Shown here: positions 26,078 through 34,972 of the stretch, one piece after another | Layout of the letters: each line of letters opens with the position of its first letter | Position numbering within the stretch: position 1 is the stretch's first letter | NCBI GenBank assembly: GCA_965223045.1 | Contig: CBDCVN010000013.1 | Coordinates: 1,116,001 to 1,180,000, forward strand | From: CBDCVN01 sp965223045 | GTDB taxonomy: Bacteria > Deinococcota > Deinococci > Deinococcales > Trueperaceae | Direction of reading: 5' to 3' | Length of the DNA: 64,000 nucleotides | The notes under the pieces: model-generated | What the model saw: only the letters and a program-made list of their open reading frames with translations | The model's database searches: none | Told to the model about the DNA's origin: nothing | Program-made: the position numbers and the translations under genes

Positions 26078-27124
26078 TTAGGCTGCTAGCTTTCTTTCTA
26101 TTAAACGGCTGTACCAAGCAATTGTGCTCTCAAGGCCTTTGCTTACTAATACCTGTGGATTGTACTTGAGTTTTTCAGTAGCCTTGTTTATGTTCGCCTG
26201 TGAGTGTTTTACATCACCTTTACGAAAGCTTGCATAGATTGGTTTTTGCTTTAACTGTTCTGGAGGATAATAAATTGAGCAGCCATTATAAATGTATTTA
26301 TAGAGTTCATTTAAGTTAGTGCACTTACCATTGCCAATATTATAGACTTGATTCGCTACTTTTGAAGGAGCAGTAGCTGCTAGGAGATTAGCTTGTACAA
26401 CATCATCTATGTGTACAAAGTCACGACTAGTTGTGCCATCACCATTTATTTGACACTGTTTGCCAGATAATAAAGTTTCAATCCATTGAGGAATAACCGC
26501 AGCATAGGTACCGTTTGGATCTTGACGTTTGCCAAAAACATTAAAATAGCGTAAGCCTACACCTTCTAAGCCATAATTACGAGCAAAAGTATTAGCATAA
26601 AGTTCGTTGACATGTTTATTAACAGCATAAGGTGAAAGAGGTTCACCTAGATTATCTTCAGTTAATGGCATTCTATCAGTAGTACCATATACAGCGCTTG
26701 AGCTAGCATAGATCACACGTTTTACCCCCAAGTTCTTAGCAGCTTCAAGAACATTAATGAAACCACCTACATTAATAAGATTAGCTTCACTAGGGTCTTC
26801 TATGGATAAAGGTACAGACCCTATGGCAGCTTGATGGAGAACATAGTCAACTCCATGCATGGCTGCCAAACAATCAGCAGGATTAGTTATGTCACCTTTA
26901 ATAAAGCGGAAATGTGACCATGTCTTGGCACTAAGGGATGTTTGAATTTCTTGTAGATTTTCACGCTTACCCGTGCGAAAGTTATCTATACCGATGACAT
27001 ACTGATCTAGTTTTAAGAGGTGCTCGAGTAAATTAGAGCCAATGAAACCAGCTACACCTGTCACAAGCCAAACCTTAGGCTTTTGTTGTAACTGTATTTT
27101 TATCTCATTATAGATGTTTGACAT
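26078..27124 (-). CDS. NAD-dependent UDP-hexose 4-epimerase, WbpP/TviC-like (348 aa)
   Basis: ATG at 27124 with AAGGAG 5-6 bp upstream; the long upstream ORF extension is not needed. Rossmann NAD motif TGVAGFIGSNLLEHLL at residues ~20-35, then DNFRTGKRENL, catalytic Ser in YASSSAVYG and the YxxxK pair in SPYAVNKHVNE. GLRYFNVFGKRQDPNG and the AAVIPQWI segment match the UDP-GlcNAc/GalNAc 4-epimerase branch (WbpP, TviC) of the extended SDR family. It would supply an amino-sugar nucleotide for surface polysaccharide. It stands alone; a triple 11-bp repeat lies about 115 bp upstream. Confidence 0.8.
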   Translation of the reverse strand: MSNIYNEIKIQLQQKPKVWLVTGVAGFIGSNLLEHLLKLDQYVIGIDNFRTGKRENLQEIQTSLSAKTWSHFRFIKGDITNPADCLAAMHGVDYVLHQAAIGSVPLSIEDPSEANLINVGGFINVLEAAKNLGVKRVIYASSSAVYGTTDRMPLTEDNLGEPLSPYAVNKHVNELYANTFARNYGLEGVGLRYFNVFGKRQDPNGTYAAVIPQWIETLLSGKQCQINGDGTTSRDFVHIDDVVQANLLAATAPSKVANQVYNIGNGKCTNLNELYKYIYNGCSIYYPPEQLKQKPIYASFRKGDVKHSQANINKATEKLKYNPQVLVSKGLESTIAWYSRLIERKLAA

Positions 27125-27810
27125 AGTGCTCCTTAATAGATAAGTAAGGTAAAATATGAGATTGAAGAAGTGAGCATAAGAAGTTTTCTTAGTGTTATTA
27201 CCAAAAATAACTAAAAGCATTCTGCATGCGTGTATATCGAAAAAGTGTCGAAAAAGTGTCGAAAAAATCGTAAAATAATAGAAGCTGTAGATGTTCAAAT
27301 AAATTCTTTCCTCGTAAATTTAATGAGGAATTCTATCAGCTCTTTGTAGGTTTTAAGGGCCTAGTTTATGATATTTGCCTAATGCTTTTTAAAGCATTAT
27401 TATTTTAATTCTAGATTCAAATCTCAACACTATTGACATTCTTATTATTGGACACGCTTATTATGAGCATTGAAAATGCATATCCTTAAAACTAAAACAC
27501 ATTAAGAGCTTTTTTGAACAATTTTGAGCTTTCAAGGTTTGGAAAGTGTTAAAACATTGAAGATAATTAAGTGTAAGTATTTCATTATGTTTGAGGATTT
27601 TGTGTGCTGAAGCTCATTTCTTTCCTCATGCGATTGTGCTTTTATAATCTATATTTTTATATAACGTTACCTTAATATCTTATTCATGTATAAGCTTAGT
27701 GTTTACTTCATAATGTAGATGTATTGAGTTTATTTGTGAAATTGTAACCTGACAAAATCTTTATAAGACTTATAAGACATCATGCATGTTAATTCTAATT
27801 AAGATTAAGA
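27125..27810. other. Long AT-rich intergenic region (about 690 bp)
   Basis: Divergent gap between the epimerase and the AfsR-like regulator, with no credible ORF. Contents: the triple 11-bp repeat at 27237, a 9-bp tandem TTATAAGAC (near 27760) that may include a -10 box for the rightward regulator, and upstream of it TTGTAACCTGACAAAATC, a weak version of the 11-bp-spaced promoter repeat. The middle is featureless AT-rich sequence. Confidence 0.4.
27237..27270. promoter_or_regulatory. Triple 11-bp direct repeat, possible operator
   Basis: TCGAAAAAGTG occurs at 27237 and 27248, followed at 27259 by TCGAAAAAATC. Exact 11-bp phasing puts the copies on one face of the helix, typical of OmpR-type and SARP binding sites. 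On the minus strand a GATATA box follows immediately, in the direction of the epimerase gene. Confidence 0.45.
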
Positions 27811-27843
27811 TTGGATGAAATCATAACCCTACCCTCTTTATCC

Positions 27844-29709
27844 ATGAATACCTCAAATACTTTATATCTAAAACTTTTTGGCTCTCCATCTTTAGGAAGG
27901 GTTCATACGCCTCTAAAATTAGGTACACGTAAAGCTATAGCTTTATTAGCTTATCTTGCATTGTGTAGAAATCCTGTACAGCGGCACGAACTTGACGCTC
28001 TTTTGTGGCCAGAGCAGGATGATAAAAGAGCAAGACGTAGTTTGCGTGACGAAATATCACGCATTAACCGTACAGTTGAATGTAACCTTGTTCAAAGTTT
28101 TGGACAAGAAATAAAGCTTACACAGGATATAGAAATTGATGTGTGGTCCTTTGACAATGCTTTAAAGTGTAAGAATTTGGAAGGGGCAGCTCGAATTTAT
28201 AAAGGAGCTTTACTTGCAGGTTTCCACCTTCGTAATGCAGAGCCTTTTGAGGATTGGCTTGGGCAGGCAAGGGAAAGTTATGAAAATCAATATTTGAGGA
28301 TACTTAATAGCCTAAGCAAACAAGCTCAAAAAGATGGTAATATACATAAGGCCTTGGAATATTTACGACTTGCTATTGCTACAAACTCCTTTATTGAAGA
28401 CCATTATATTAAGGCTATGGAAATGGCAATAAGCATAGGTGATCGCTCCACAGCCCTAAAATTTTATCAAGATGTACGAGCAGTATTAAAAAGAGAATTA
28501 GGTATTGCACCAAGTGCCAAGCTTAGTGAGCTAGCTCAAGAAATTCTTACTGTAAAACATTTAAAGGAAGATAAAAACACACAGAAAATTGTAAATATAG
28601 ATAAAAATGTTAAGAAGTCAGATCATAAGATTGCTTTGCTATACAATCTAAAAGAGGATACAAATCCCTTTTTAGGGCGTGACTTTGAGTTGCAAGAAAT
28701 TTGCAACTTGTTTGGTCAAGGGGAATGTCGTTTACTTACACTTGTAGGTTTAGGTGGTAGTGGTAAAACTGTTTTAGCAAAACAAGCAGCTTTAAAATTA
28801 AGCCAGTTGTTTCTAGATGGGATTTATTTCATACCCATGCTAGTATTAAAAGATAAAGAGGATTTTTATAGGGAACTTGGCTATGTTTTGAACTTAGATA
28901 TACAATCAAATACTCTTGAAGAAGACATTTTGGTTTATCTAGAAAGCAAGCAAGTCCTATTTATTTTAGATCATACAGACTATTTTATAGATAGTGCTAT
29001 GGAATTTAAAAAGTTACTTGCTCTGCCCAAAGTAAAGTTACTAGCTACTTCAAGGCACCATTTAGGTTTAAATGAAGAATGGCTTTTAGGAGTTGAAGCT
29101 TTAACTTTTCCTGAGGATGAAAGTTTAATAAATAGTGATAATTATAGTGCTGTTGAATTATTTCTACAATTAGCAAGAAGAGTTAAGCCCAGTTTTAGAC
29201 TAAATAGAAATAATGCTAAAGATGTTGTGCAGATTTGTAAGTTTACAGGTGGATTACCCTTAGGGGTTAAGCTTGCAGCACACAAAATGCGTAGTCTATC
29301 CTGTAGAGAAATTGCTGAAGAGCTTAAACGTAACAGTGATGTTCTGAATACCTCTTTTAGAGACATGCCTACTCGACAAAGAAGTTTAAGAGATATTTTT
29401 CAAGAAACTTACATTAATCTTAGCTCTGAAGAGAAACTTATTTATCAACGCCTAGCTGATTTTAATGACCCTTTTAGCCGCCAACAAGCTCTAAAAGTTG
29501 CAGGGGCAGAGATAACCCATCTTGCAACCTACTTGGAGCATTCGTTACTAATTCGCACACCAAGTGGAAATTATCAATTGCTTGACTTTCTAAAACAATA
29601 CTTACTTGAAGAAAGAGATATCAGAATCTCAATGAACCAAGCAAAAGAGAATTCTTTAAAGGCTGATAGAGTAGCTAATACAGTAACCTCCTCGCAAATA
29701 TTAAATTAA
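27844..29709 (+). CDS. AfsR/SARP-like regulator: BTAD plus NB-ARC ATPase, without TPR part
   Basis: ATG at 27844 (MNTSNTLYLKLFGSPSLGRV) fits the usual start of such regulators; an in-frame TTG lies at 27811. Residues ~1-95 form the winged-helix DNA-binding domain (NPVQRHELDALLWPEQDDKRARRSL region), ~95-240 the BTAD helical domain, and ~280-580 an NB-ARC-type ATPase with Walker A GLGGSGKTVLAKQAA and Walker B VLFILDHTDYF. The protein ends soon after the winged-helix linker (NYQLLDFLKQYLLEERDI), so it lacks the TPR sensor of the relative at 52056-54998. It presumably activates promoters with 11-bp direct repeats. Ligand unknown. Confidence 0.8.
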   Translation: MNTSNTLYLKLFGSPSLGRVHTPLKLGTRKAIALLAYLALCRNPVQRHELDALLWPEQDDKRARRSLRDEISRINRTVECNLVQSFGQEIKLTQDIEIDVWSFDNALKCKNLEGAARIYKGALLAGFHLRNAEPFEDWLGQARESYENQYLRILNSLSKQAQKDGNIHKALEYLRLAIATNSFIEDHYIKAMEMAISIGDRSTALKFYQDVRAVLKRELGIAPSAKLSELAQEILTVKHLKEDKNTQKIVNIDKNVKKSDHKIALLYNLKEDTNPFLGRDFELQEICNLFGQGECRLLTLVGLGGSGKTVLAKQAALKLSQLFLDGIYFIPMLVLKDKEDFYRELGYVLNLDIQSNTLEEDILVYLESKQVLFILDHTDYFIDSAMEFKKLLALPKVKLLATSRHHLGLNEEWLLGVEALTFPEDESLINSDNYSAVELFLQLARRVKPSFRLNRNNAKDVVQICKFTGGLPLGVKLAAHKMRSLSCREIAEELKRNSDVLNTSFRDMPTRQRSLRDIFQETYINLSSEEKLIYQRLADFNDPFSRQQALKVAGAEITHLATYLEHSLLIRTPSGNYQLLDFLKQYLLEERDIRISMNQAKENSLKADRVANTVTSSQILN

Positions 29710-30520
29710 TAGTAATAGGTTTGTTCTGCTCTTAATAGGGAATAAAGAACTTAAGGGTAAGTATAGCCTTTTCTATATAAAATGATTTATATAAGCACAT
29801 AAATTAGATCGTTTCCCATTATTTCTCTAAAACTATACTTTAAACGGTTTAGTTTTGAACATTTACTTTAAAAATCTATTAGGTGTACAGCACATAATAC
29901 CCGTAAATTTTTCTATGCAAAATGTTCATTTTTAACCCGTTTTTAGTATATCAATTACCTAAAGAAAGGACTATTTAATCTTTACTTCCTTTAATATTGG
30001 TGTGATAGGCACATAGGGGCAGACTTGATTTTGAGGTTTCCTTTTGTTAAGATGCTGGTAACAAGATGTTGAGCATTAGAATGATAGCCAAGCTATCTCT
30101 AACAGGAATCTATTTATATGTGCATATGTAGGGCAGGGTGTGCCTGAAGTGCTTTTATAGGTTCCCTACGGATCTGTAAGGTAAGAATTTCCTAGCTTTG
30201 GTTGCGGGAAATGTCAAATAAGTGAGTGCTTTAACATAGAATTAATCTAAAGTACAGTTAGCTGGTTATTAATAATCATACGTGGAGTAGCTATTTAGGA
30301 CTTGACAAACAAGAAGATTTATGTTGTATTTGTCCAACAAACATCAAAGGTTTAGAGAACTATGGTAAGCTTTCTCAATCTAGAGAAGCTTGCTGATTTT
30401 AGTTGCTCTACTAAACAATTTTCAATTTTTACTTGTGTTTTTAATGTCATTTAGATACTCAATATGGTTATAAGTTGTATAACTTATGAGTTGGTCTAAA
30501 AATTTTAAGGTATATATTGC
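29710..30520. other. Long intergenic region ahead of the liv operon
   Basis: About 810 bp without a credible ORF in either direction. The right part holds the liv promoter at 30302. The rest shows no tRNA, repeat or obvious hairpin series. A degraded gene cannot be excluded; the missing liv binding-protein gene would be expected about here, but no recognisable remnant was seen. Confidence 0.4.
30302..30330 (+). promoter_or_regulatory. Promoter of the liv operon
   Basis: TTGACA (30302-30307), 17-bp spacer, TGTATT (30325-30330). Strong sigma-70-type match, leaving an untranslated leader of about 185 bases before livH. Confidence 0.55.
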
Positions 30521-32308
30521 ATGGAACAGTTTATAGTTATTTCACTAGACGGTCTTTTCTACGCTGCTTGGGTTTTTACCGTTTCTTTGGGACTCACTTT
30601 GATTTATGGAGTGATGCGTGTTTTGAACATAGCCCATGGTAGTTTTTATGCTTTGGGTGCTTATGCTGCAGCCTCAAGCTTAAACTTCTATCTCTCAGGT
30701 GAGTGGCCACCAGGAATCAAGGCCCTAGCTGAGAAAATGGAGTTTTATTTCGATACAACTAGCTTTTCTCAACCATTTAGATATGTCCTTATGCTTCTTT
30801 TAGCAATGGTACTAATCTACTTTTTTACACGGCTAATCACTTCAAAGATGTACTTTCAATTGTTGAAAGCCCTAGCAGCATTGGCAGTAGCAATTGGTGC
30901 TATCTTTTTAGTAACAAAATTTTTGCTACCTTTTCATCAAGAAACTTTGGCTGGAAATATTACTCTTTCTTCACTGCCCTTATTTGAATTTGAGCAAATG
31001 GTTTTGTCTGAGACAATGCTGGGCTATGTTTATGTAGTGGCAGTATGTGCTTTAGCAATTGTACTGACAACTATATTAGTTCGTTTTGTAGCAAGCATTA
31101 GTACAGCGAGCGCCTTACTAGTTGTATTGTTTACTTTAGGCTTAACAGCTGTAGCAGGTTTTTTCCTGCAGCCATTTATCACAGATGGTTTTTCTTTGTA
31201 CTTGCCGTGGGCAGCTTCAACAGAGCCGATTGAACTGCCTTACTTTGGTGTTGGACTCTTTGTACTTGCTTTAGTTATTGCTCAAATACTAGCTGCTCAA
31301 GTTCAACCTCGAGCTTTACGTATGATAGCTGGAATACTAATAGCCTTGGGTACTGCAAATATTACAATGAAGTTATTACCGCTACAAAACTTACCTTCAA
31401 CACCGTTTTTAAGTGGAGTTTATTTGGTGGTTTTAACTAGCATAATGCTTACTGTAGCTTGTACCTTACTAGCTGCTGTTAATTTTATTAGATTTACATT
31501 CCTAAGTATTATAAAAACCAGCAGTAAACTCTATACTCGTCTTTTAGATGTTTACTTGCTGCTATTGGTAGTAGGTTTCTATCTGGCTGGACGTTTTCCT
31601 GATGCCTCGAGCTACTTAATACTTTTTATAGCAGCACTGACTGTAGGTATAGTCTTTGGCATTTTGGTAGAACGTGGTGCTTTGCGCTTTATGAATCAAC
31701 ATAATGAAGTAGTTATGGTGCTTGTTACCTATGCTATTTTTCTGATCTTAGAAGATGTTATCAAGCTCATTTGGGGAGTTGATTCCTATAATGCTTATCA
31801 AGTTGCTAATTTCTTGGGCTCAACAGATATTTATGGCATAGCTCATTCCAACTACGACTTTCTGCGCGTAGCTATTGCTCTACTAAGTGGTATAGTTGTT
31901 TGGTGGGCTCTCAATAAAACAAAACAAGGAAAACTATTAGTGGCTGTTATTCATGATCGCGAGATGAGTCAAGCTTTTGGTGTTAATGTTACAGGCATAT
32001 TTACTTTCACATTTGTAGTAGGTGCTTTCCTTGCTGCTTTAGCTGGTGCCTTTAATGCTCCTGTAGGAGGTGCATCTCTTGGTATCGGCGCTGAGGTAAT
32101 TGTGCTAGCTTTTGCTGTTGCTGTTATTGGTGGCTTGGGCAGTATTCAAGGAGCCTTCCTTGGAGCACTTATGGTAGGATTTGCTAAGGTTGCTGCAATT
32201 AATCTTTACCCTCAGGCAGAAATATTTATTATTTATATTATAATGGCTTTAGTGCTTATTATACGTCCTCGAGGCCTTTTTGCTTTACGTGAGGGGCGCA
32301 AAATATGA
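30521..32308 (+). CDS. livH: Branched-chain amino-acid ABC permease LivH with a large membrane insertion
   Basis: Inner-membrane permease of a HAAT-type importer. The first ~55 residues (LGLTLIYGVMRVLNIAHGSFYALGAY) and the last ~210 (from RGALRFMNQHNEV to IIMALVLIIRPRGLFA) match LivH, including GGLGSIQGAFLGALMVG. Canonical LivH is about 290-310 residues; here ~330 extra residues with many hydrophobic segments (about 60-385) sit between the first helices and the ERGALR region. The frame is open throughout, so this is a true in-frame insertion. ATG at 30521, with AAGG about 14 bp upstream. First gene of livHMGF. Confidence 0.85.
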   Translation: MEQFIVISLDGLFYAAWVFTVSLGLTLIYGVMRVLNIAHGSFYALGAYAAASSLNFYLSGEWPPGIKALAEKMEFYFDTTSFSQPFRYVLMLLLAMVLIYFFTRLITSKMYFQLLKALAALAVAIGAIFLVTKFLLPFHQETLAGNITLSSLPLFEFEQMVLSETMLGYVYVVAVCALAIVLTTILVRFVASISTASALLVVLFTLGLTAVAGFFLQPFITDGFSLYLPWAASTEPIELPYFGVGLFVLALVIAQILAAQVQPRALRMIAGILIALGTANITMKLLPLQNLPSTPFLSGVYLVVLTSIMLTVACTLLAAVNFIRFTFLSIIKTSSKLYTRLLDVYLLLLVVGFYLAGRFPDASSYLILFIAALTVGIVFGILVERGALRFMNQHNEVVMVLVTYAIFLILEDVIKLIWGVDSYNAYQVANFLGSTDIYGIAHSNYDFLRVAIALLSGIVVWWALNKTKQGKLLVAVIHDREMSQAFGVNVTGIFTFTFVVGAFLAALAGAFNAPVGGASLGIGAEVIVLAFAVAVIGGLGSIQGAFLGALMVGFAKVAAINLYPQAEIFIIYIIMALVLIIRPRGLFALREGRKI

Positions 32309-33417
32309 GAAGAGATTTCACGATTCTATTTTTAACCCTACTGTTAATTTTGGGGGTTGCTGTTGGACTTCCTAGAGAATGGTTAGCATGGTTGCCCGAA
32401 AACGTAATTTGGCCTACATGGTTACCTTTGCCTAAGTGGTTAGTTTTTATGCTGCAAATAGCCTTGGCTAATGGCTTAGTAGTTCTGGCAGTTATGCTGC
32501 AAATGCGTGCTGGGCTTGTCTCTTTTGGGCAGGGTCTTTACTTTTGTTTGGGTGGTTATGTTGCTGCTATGGCTGGAACAGGGCAATTGGTTGATGTTAT
32601 CAATGCAGGTATTAATTGCATTAATAAAGCTATAGCTTGGGTTTTGGGAGGCAGAGAAGTCTCTGTGTTACCAAACATTGGAGATTTAATCATAACTGAC
32701 GCCTTTTTACTGCTTGGAATAGGAGTAATTGTTGCTGTTATTGTTGCTATGGTATTAGGGTTACTTCTAGCCCGTTATAGAGCCATCTTCTATGCAATGC
32801 TTACTTTGGCTTTCTCCATGGTCCTCTATGGCGCTTTGGTCAACAATTCAGCCTTGGGAAGCACTGACGGTTTTAATTTACCTAATACAACTTTTGCGTA
32901 CTTTTTTCCAGAAGGTGACTTGCAGCTATATACAAATTTTATATTTATTGTTCTAGTGGTTTACTTGATGGCTTTAATTGCACATCGATTTCTAGCTTCA
33001 CGTAAAGGCCGCTTAGCTGAGGCCATACGTGATAACGAAATCAGAGTAGAGTACCTAGGAGGTTCGGTATACAAAGCTACCTATGCTATTTATGTACTTT
33101 CCGCTGCCATTTCCGCTGTAGGTGGTGTACTGGTAGCTATTGCCATAGGTCATGTAGAACCACAAATGGCTTTTTGGACTACTTCTGGAGAATTTGTTTT
33201 TGTTGCTTTACTTAGTGGCTCAGGTAGTGTGATTGCTCCAATTTTAGGATCTATCTTATTTGAAGCCATTCGCTCTCAGGCTAGTCAATATGCCCCTAAT
33301 ACTTGGCAAATGATTATAGGTGCAGTTATGCTCTTTATTATCCTGTTTTTACCTCGTGGTTTGTGGTCACTTCTATCACCTGTAAGGAAGAAAAATGTCA
33401 GCAATTCTAGAAACTAG
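32305..33417 (+). CDS. livM: Branched-chain amino-acid ABC permease LivM
   Basis: 370 residues, overlapping livH by 4 bp (ATGA), so translationally coupled. Multiple membrane helices with the LivM hallmarks LVSFGQGLYFCLGGYVAAM, ARYRAIFYAMLTLAFSMVLYG and RDNEIRVEYLGG. A second inserted loop of moderate size (residues ~90-125, DVINAGINCINKAIAWVLGG) separates helices. Forms the heterodimeric membrane channel with LivH. Confidence 0.9.
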   Translation: MRRDFTILFLTLLLILGVAVGLPREWLAWLPENVIWPTWLPLPKWLVFMLQIALANGLVVLAVMLQMRAGLVSFGQGLYFCLGGYVAAMAGTGQLVDVINAGINCINKAIAWVLGGREVSVLPNIGDLIITDAFLLLGIGVIVAVIVAMVLGLLLARYRAIFYAMLTLAFSMVLYGALVNNSALGSTDGFNLPNTTFAYFFPEGDLQLYTNFIFIVLVVYLMALIAHRFLASRKGRLAEAIRDNEIRVEYLGGSVYKATYAIYVLSAAISAVGGVLVAIAIGHVEPQMAFWTTSGEFVFVALLSGSGSVIAPILGSILFEAIRSQASQYAPNTWQMIIGAVMLFIILFLPRGLWSLLSPVRKKNVSNSRN

Positions 33418-34300
33418 ATCCTTGAGCAGATATTTTGGGGCAGTAGTGGCTGCTAAAAATGTAAATATTAGTTTAGAAAGTGGTGAGCGAGTAGGTGTTA
33501 TTGGAGCTAATGGCGCTGGTAAAACCACCTTCATTAACCTTGTCACTGGCTATTTGAGGCCAAGTAGAGGAAGGATTTTTTATGAGGGTAAAAACATTAC
33601 CTCTTTACCTCCACGTAAAATAACTAGTTTAGGTGTTTGCCGATCTTTCCAAATACCCCAACTTTTTTCTGAGCTTTCTGTTGGCGATAACATACTTATA
33701 GCTCTAGGGTTATCAGAAAAAGCTAAGTCAAGCTTTTTCAAACCACTGCTTAACAAGAGAAATTTTGAGCAGGTCGAACAAGTTTTAAATAGCTTTGACC
33801 TTTTAGAAGATATTAATGTTCAGGCCAGTACTTTGCCTCAAGGTAAAAGAAAGCTCTTAGATATAGCTATGGCTACTGCTAGTGATCCAAAATTGATTTT
33901 GCTTGATGAGCCTACTAGTGGTGTTAGTGCTGAAGAAAAATTTCCTATGATGAAACGCCTTATGAAGGCATTGGACACTCTTAACACTACAGTGCTGATA
34001 ATAGAACACGACATGGAAATAGTAGAGCGTTTTTGTACTAGGGCTATTGCCTTTTATGAAGGTAGAGTTATTGCCAATGATGTTGTTAAGAAGGTACTTA
34101 ACGATGAGAAGGTCAAGGAATATATAGTAGGAAAAGAGTTACACCGTCAGGATGATGAGGGTAAAGATAACCAAGATGATCAGAAAATAAGAGTTAGTTG
34201 GGATAGTGATAGTCAACATGATAATAATCAGGATAGTGAAAGTCAGGATAATGCTAATCAGGTTAATGATAGCCAAAATGATGAGCAGGAGGAAGCTTGA
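33395..34300 (+). CDS. livG: Branched-chain amino-acid ABC ATPase LivG with acidic Asn/Gln-rich tail
   Basis: ATG at 33395, overlapping livM by 23 bp. Walker A GANGAGKTTFINLVTG, the CRSFQIPQLF Q-loop, Walker B LILLDEPTSGVS and switch His in IIEHDMEIVERF identify LivG. The ABC signature is degenerate (STLPQGKRKLLDIAMA instead of LSYGQQRRLEIA). The last ~47 residues after GKELHRQ are an Asp/Asn/Gln/Ser-rich low-complexity tail not found in ordinary LivG, apparently built from a short repeating DNA unit (GATAGT/GATAAT). Confidence 0.85.
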   Translation: MSAILETRSLSRYFGAVVAAKNVNISLESGERVGVIGANGAGKTTFINLVTGYLRPSRGRIFYEGKNITSLPPRKITSLGVCRSFQIPQLFSELSVGDNILIALGLSEKAKSSFFKPLLNKRNFEQVEQVLNSFDLLEDINVQASTLPQGKRKLLDIAMATASDPKLILLDEPTSGVSAEEKFPMMKRLMKALDTLNTTVLIIEHDMEIVERFCTRAIAFYEGRVIANDVVKKVLNDEKVKEYIVGKELHRQDDEGKDNQDDQKIRVSWDSDSQHDNNQDSESQDNANQVNDSQNDEQEEA

Positions 34301-34950
34301 TGTTAGCTATTGAAGATTTAAGTGTTGCTATAGCAGGAAATAAAGTTCTAAATAATGTCAGCTTGAGTATGACCAGCAGTAAGATGGTTGGCCTCATAGG
34401 ACGTAATGGTGCAGGTAAGACCACTTTGATGCGTAGTGTTATGGGTTTGCTCGAGCCCAGTAATGGCACTATTAAATTCGAAGATAGAAACCTAGTAAGG
34501 GCGTCTGCTGACAAACGTGTTTTATTAGGTATTGGCTATATGCCTGAGGATCGTCGGTTGGTACCACAGTGGACTATTCAGCAAAATATTCTCTTACCAG
34601 TTTGGGCTACCAAACAGTACTTTTTGCAAAACAGACTTCGTTGGATTTTTGACCTTATGCCAGAATTAGCTAAGATTAGTAGGCGAAAGGTTTTACATCT
34701 TAGTGGAGGGCAACAAAAGTTAGTAGCCTTGGCTCGAGCCCTAATATGTAGTACCAAACTCCTTTTACTAGATGAGCCTTTTGAGGGAGTTGCTCCAGCT
34801 TTAGCTCAGAGACTTGTAGAGGTCATTAGTGATTTAGAAAATGAAGGTGTTTCAGTTCTGATATCAGAGTCAGACTATACTCATTCAGTTGGCTTAATAA
34901 GTCAACTTTTTGTTATTGAGCGGGGTTTAGTTAAGGAAAAGCTTTTATAA
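34300..34950 (+). CDS. livF: Branched-chain amino-acid ABC ATPase LivF
   Basis: ATG at 34300 overlaps the livG stop (TGATG) behind AGGAGGA; an in-frame TTG at 34297 is less likely. Walker A GRNGAGKTTLMRSVMG, signature LSGGQQKLVALARAL, Walker B LLLLDEPFEGVAP, switch residues SESDYTHS where most ABC ATPases have a His. 216 residues, slightly short for LivF (about 230). Last gene of the operon; no binding protein (livJ/livK) is present in the window. Confidence 0.85.
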   Translation: MLAIEDLSVAIAGNKVLNNVSLSMTSSKMVGLIGRNGAGKTTLMRSVMGLLEPSNGTIKFEDRNLVRASADKRVLLGIGYMPEDRRLVPQWTIQQNILLPVWATKQYFLQNRLRWIFDLMPELAKISRRKVLHLSGGQQKLVALARALICSTKLLLLDEPFEGVAPALAQRLVEVISDLENEGVSVLISESDYTHSVGLISQLFVIERGLVKEKLL

Positions 34951-34972
34951 GGTTATATACAGAGAACTTTGT

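Noticed and set aside
29710..30520. Possible tRNA or missing livJ remnant in the gap
   Set aside because: No cloverleaf, no binding-protein motif and no long open frame could be seen.
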